This document shows, one piece after another, positions 62,588-64,000 of a stretch of 64,000 bases of DNA. The translations under genes were made by a program, and so were the position numbers. The notes below the pieces were generated by a model. The model searched no databases and had not been told where the DNA came from. It worked only from the letters and a program-made list of their open reading frames with translations. Every line of letters begins with the position of its first letter. The stretch's first letter is position 1. This DNA is from UBA7672 sp040398425. GTDB taxonomy: Bacteria; Pseudomonadota; Alphaproteobacteria; Caulobacterales; Hyphomonadaceae. Location: NCBI GenBank assembly GCA_040398425.1, contig JBBATZ010000002.1, positions 62,001 to 126,000 of the forward strand. Reading direction: 5' to 3'.

Positions 62588-62725
62588 TTTACTTGAGGTT
62601 TTCTGCAAGGGAGCGTGGGTGAGGGCGCCTAATGGTTCGGCTTAGCTGTGGTTCATTGCGTCCGTTACGCCTTCCAGCCATTTGCCCTTAGGGGTGGCGT
62701 CCGATAGGATCGGCGTTGGCCCCTT

Positions 62726-62735
62726 ATACGCGTAT
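62726..62735. promoter_or_regulatory. Palindrome upstream of cobA
   Basis: A perfect ten-base palindrome (atacgcgtat) within an AT-richer patch, 29 bases before the cobA start. It overlaps a second dyad (tacgc/gcgta, 62727-62740). It may be the operator for a regulator of siroheme and sulfite assimilation. Confidence 0.35.
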
Positions 62736-62763
62736 GCGTAAGAAAAACTAAAGGGCGAAATCG

Positions 62764-63621
62764 ATGTCTGACGTGTCGGCCTCTCGGACGGGAGATGGCA
62801 GGACACAGCTTCCGGCGCCAGGACGTGTGGCGCTTGTCGGGGCTGGTCCGGGCGATCCCGATTTGCTGACGATCAAGGCCGCGCGCCTGATCGCCGAGGC
62901 GGACGTGATTTTTGCGGACAGGCTGGTCGGCAAGGGCATTCTGGAGCTGGCGAACGCGTCGGCTGAGATCGTGCCGGTCGGCAAGAGCAAGGGCGAGCAT
63001 TCGGTTCCGCAGGACCAGATCCAGCGGCGGCTTGTCGAGGCGGCGCTGAGCGGCAAGCGCGTGGTGCGGCTCAAGGGCGGCGATCCTTTCATCTTCGGGC
63101 GTGGCGGCGAGGAAGTCGAAGCGCTGCGTGCGGCCGGCATTGAGGTCGAGGTCGTGCCGGGGATTTCATCGGCGCTGGGGTGCGCGGCATCGGCGCAGAT
63201 TCCGCTGACGCATCGCGACATGGCGCAAGCGGTGACGTTCGTGACGGGCCACGCGAAGTTGGGTGAGGAACCGGATCTCGATTGGGATGCGCTGGCGCGC
63301 GCGAACCAGACTGTTGTCGTGTTCATGGGTGTCGGCACGGCGGGCACGATCGCGGCGCGGCTGGTGGCTGTTGGGCGCGGGCCCGAGACGCCGGTGGCGG
63401 TGATCGAGAACGGCACGCGGAGCGATGAGATCCATGCGTTCGGAACGCTGGGTGAGTTGAGCGAGATCATTCAGCGTGCGGGCATTCAGGGTCCGGCTCT
63501 GCTGATCATCGGAGAGGTGGTGGCGTTGGCGAAGGACGCACCGTCGGTGCAGCCTGCAATTCCCCATTCCGCAAAACCGTCGGCACCGTCGTTGACCGAT
63601 CTCTGGAGGATGTTCTCATGA
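62764..63621 (+). CDS. cobA: Uroporphyrinogen-III C-methyltransferase
   Basis: A 285-residue SUMT that adds two methyl groups to uroporphyrinogen III, making precorrin-2 for siroheme (or B12). Motifs are complete: V-A-L-V-G-A-G-P-G-D-P-D-L-L-T near residue 25 (SAM site), A-D-R-L-V-G, V-R-L-K-G-G-D-P-F-I-F-G-R-G-G-E-E near residue 103 and V-V-P-G-I-S-S-A. The CysG dehydrogenase/ferrochelatase half is absent, so siroheme completion must be encoded elsewhere. Its stop overlaps the DUF2849 start (ATGA), a usual arrangement in sulfite reductase clusters. Confidence 0.96.
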   Translation: MSDVSASRTGDGRTQLPAPGRVALVGAGPGDPDLLTIKAARLIAEADVIFADRLVGKGILELANASAEIVPVGKSKGEHSVPQDQIQRRLVEAALSGKRVVRLKGGDPFIFGRGGEEVEALRAAGIEVEVVPGISSALGCAASAQIPLTHRDMAQAVTFVTGHAKLGEEPDLDWDALARANQTVVVFMGVGTAGTIAARLVAVGRGPETPVAVIENGTRSDEIHAFGTLGELSEIIQRAGIQGPALLIIGEVVALAKDAPSVQPAIPHSAKPSAPSLTDLWRMFS

Positions 63622-63938
63622 GTTCGGAACGGCCGAAGCTGGGACCTGATATTCCCAAGGTGATCACGGCGTGGCTGTCGGCCACAGGGCGCGTGGTCTA
63701 CATGACGAAAGATCGGAGCTGGTCGGAGAATCTGGCGGACGCCGAGGTGCTGACGGGCGCGGGCGCGAGCGATATTCTCGCGTGGGCTGCAACGGACCAG
63801 ACGCGGGTGTCCGACCCCTACTTCATGCAGGTGACCCCTGACGGAAAAGTGGCGGGGCGCGAGACGATCCGCGAGACGATCCGGGAGCGGGGCCCGACCA
63901 ACCATCCGATGTTCGGGAAGCAGGCGGGGAACAACTGA
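63618..63938 (+). CDS. DUF2849-family protein
   Basis: A 106-residue small protein with the DUF2849 pattern: P-K-V-I-T-A-W-L-S-A-T-G-R-V-V-Y near the start and S-D-P-Y-F-M-Q-V-T-P-D-G near the end. The family almost always sits between cobA/cysG and cysI in alphaproteobacterial sulfite or nitrite reductase operons, and its function is unknown. Here it is followed directly by a GST-like start. The cysteine-free sequence suggests no metal centre. Confidence 0.88.
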   Translation: MSSERPKLGPDIPKVITAWLSATGRVVYMTKDRSWSENLADAEVLTGAGASDILAWAATDQTRVSDPYFMQVTPDGKVAGRETIRETIRERGPTNHPMFGKQAGNN

Positions 63939-64000
63939 TGCCTAATCGTCCGATCAGCAAGGTGACGCTCTATGGCGACTCGATCTCGGGCAACTGCCTG
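63938..64000 (+). CDS. Glutathione S-transferase-like protein, N-terminal fragment
   Basis: Only 21 codons are visible before the window ends. They read M-P-N-R-P-I-S-K-V-T-L-Y-G-D-S-I-S-G-N-C-L. The thioredoxin-like strand K-V-T-L-Y-G and the residues S-I-S-G-N-C-L are those of GST N-terminal domains that open the glutathione site. The ATG overlaps the DUF2849 stop by one base (TGATG), so it is translationally coupled to the cobA operon. Confidence 0.6.
   Translation, partial: MPNRPISKVTLYGDSISGNCL

Overview
The window looks like chromosomal DNA from a free-living, GC-rich alphaproteobacterium, most likely in or near Hyphomonadaceae/Caulobacterales. This rests on protein style and gene complement (polA start, mreBCD-mrdA-rodA, a possible TipN-like polar protein, DUF465, DUF2849, many short lipoproteins) and not on a database search. 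I see no phage, insertion sequence, CRISPR array, rRNA or tRNA. Coding is dense on both strands, and many neighbours share 4-nt ATGA overlaps.

Layout. 1-2 kb: the first codons of polA, then a patch of decayed genes (frameshifted DUF465, zinc ribbon with lost cysteines, terC with two in-frame stops). 2-9.4 kb: hybrid histidine kinase, DegP-type protease, AraC regulator with a SnoaL-like partner, serB and miaA. 9.4-14.3 kb: an ilv operon with a Leu/Val leader peptide and terminator in front, encoding ilvB, ilvN and ilvC with a lipoprotein gene in each gap. 14.3-23.6 kb: methyltransferase, acetyltransferase, rhomboid, DUF3617, outer-membrane protein, DMT transporter, H+-pyrophosphatase, a broken RibD-like gene, glycerophosphodiester phosphodiesterase and a VTT membrane protein. 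23.7-25.5 kb: leuA behind a leucine-rich leader peptide that appears to be leaderless. 25.5-30 kb: ABC-F, EVE and MFS genes. 30.2-36 kb: the rod-shape operon mreB-mreC-mreD-mrdA-rodA. 36-45.3 kb: sodium-dependent transporter, proline iminopeptidase, an Mla-type lipid transport operon, and a large membrane-anchored coiled-coil protein. 45.9-52.3 kb: Hpt protein, outer-membrane barrel, Rrf2 regulator, and a sulfate ABC transporter. 52.3-62.6 kb: exporters (one with a nonsense codon), dienelactone hydrolase, two 2-oxoglutarate/Fe(II) oxygenases, nucleoside transporter, PhoPQ-activated-type lipoprotein, LysR regulator. 62.7-64 kb: start of a siroheme/sulfite-assimilation operon (cobA, DUF2849) running into a GST-like gene at the edge.

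Themes. Branched-chain amino acid synthesis is represented twice (ilvBNC and leuA), each with its own leader-peptide control of different architecture. Sulfur acquisition is also represented twice (Rrf2 plus sulfate importer; cobA plus DUF2849). Four genes are broken by a single frameshift or by stops at probable tyrosine positions (DUF465, terC, RibD-like, LysE), which suggests either recent decay or base-call errors. The strongest candidates for follow-up are the two leader regions, the lipoproteins embedded in the ilv operon, and the decay cluster at the left end.
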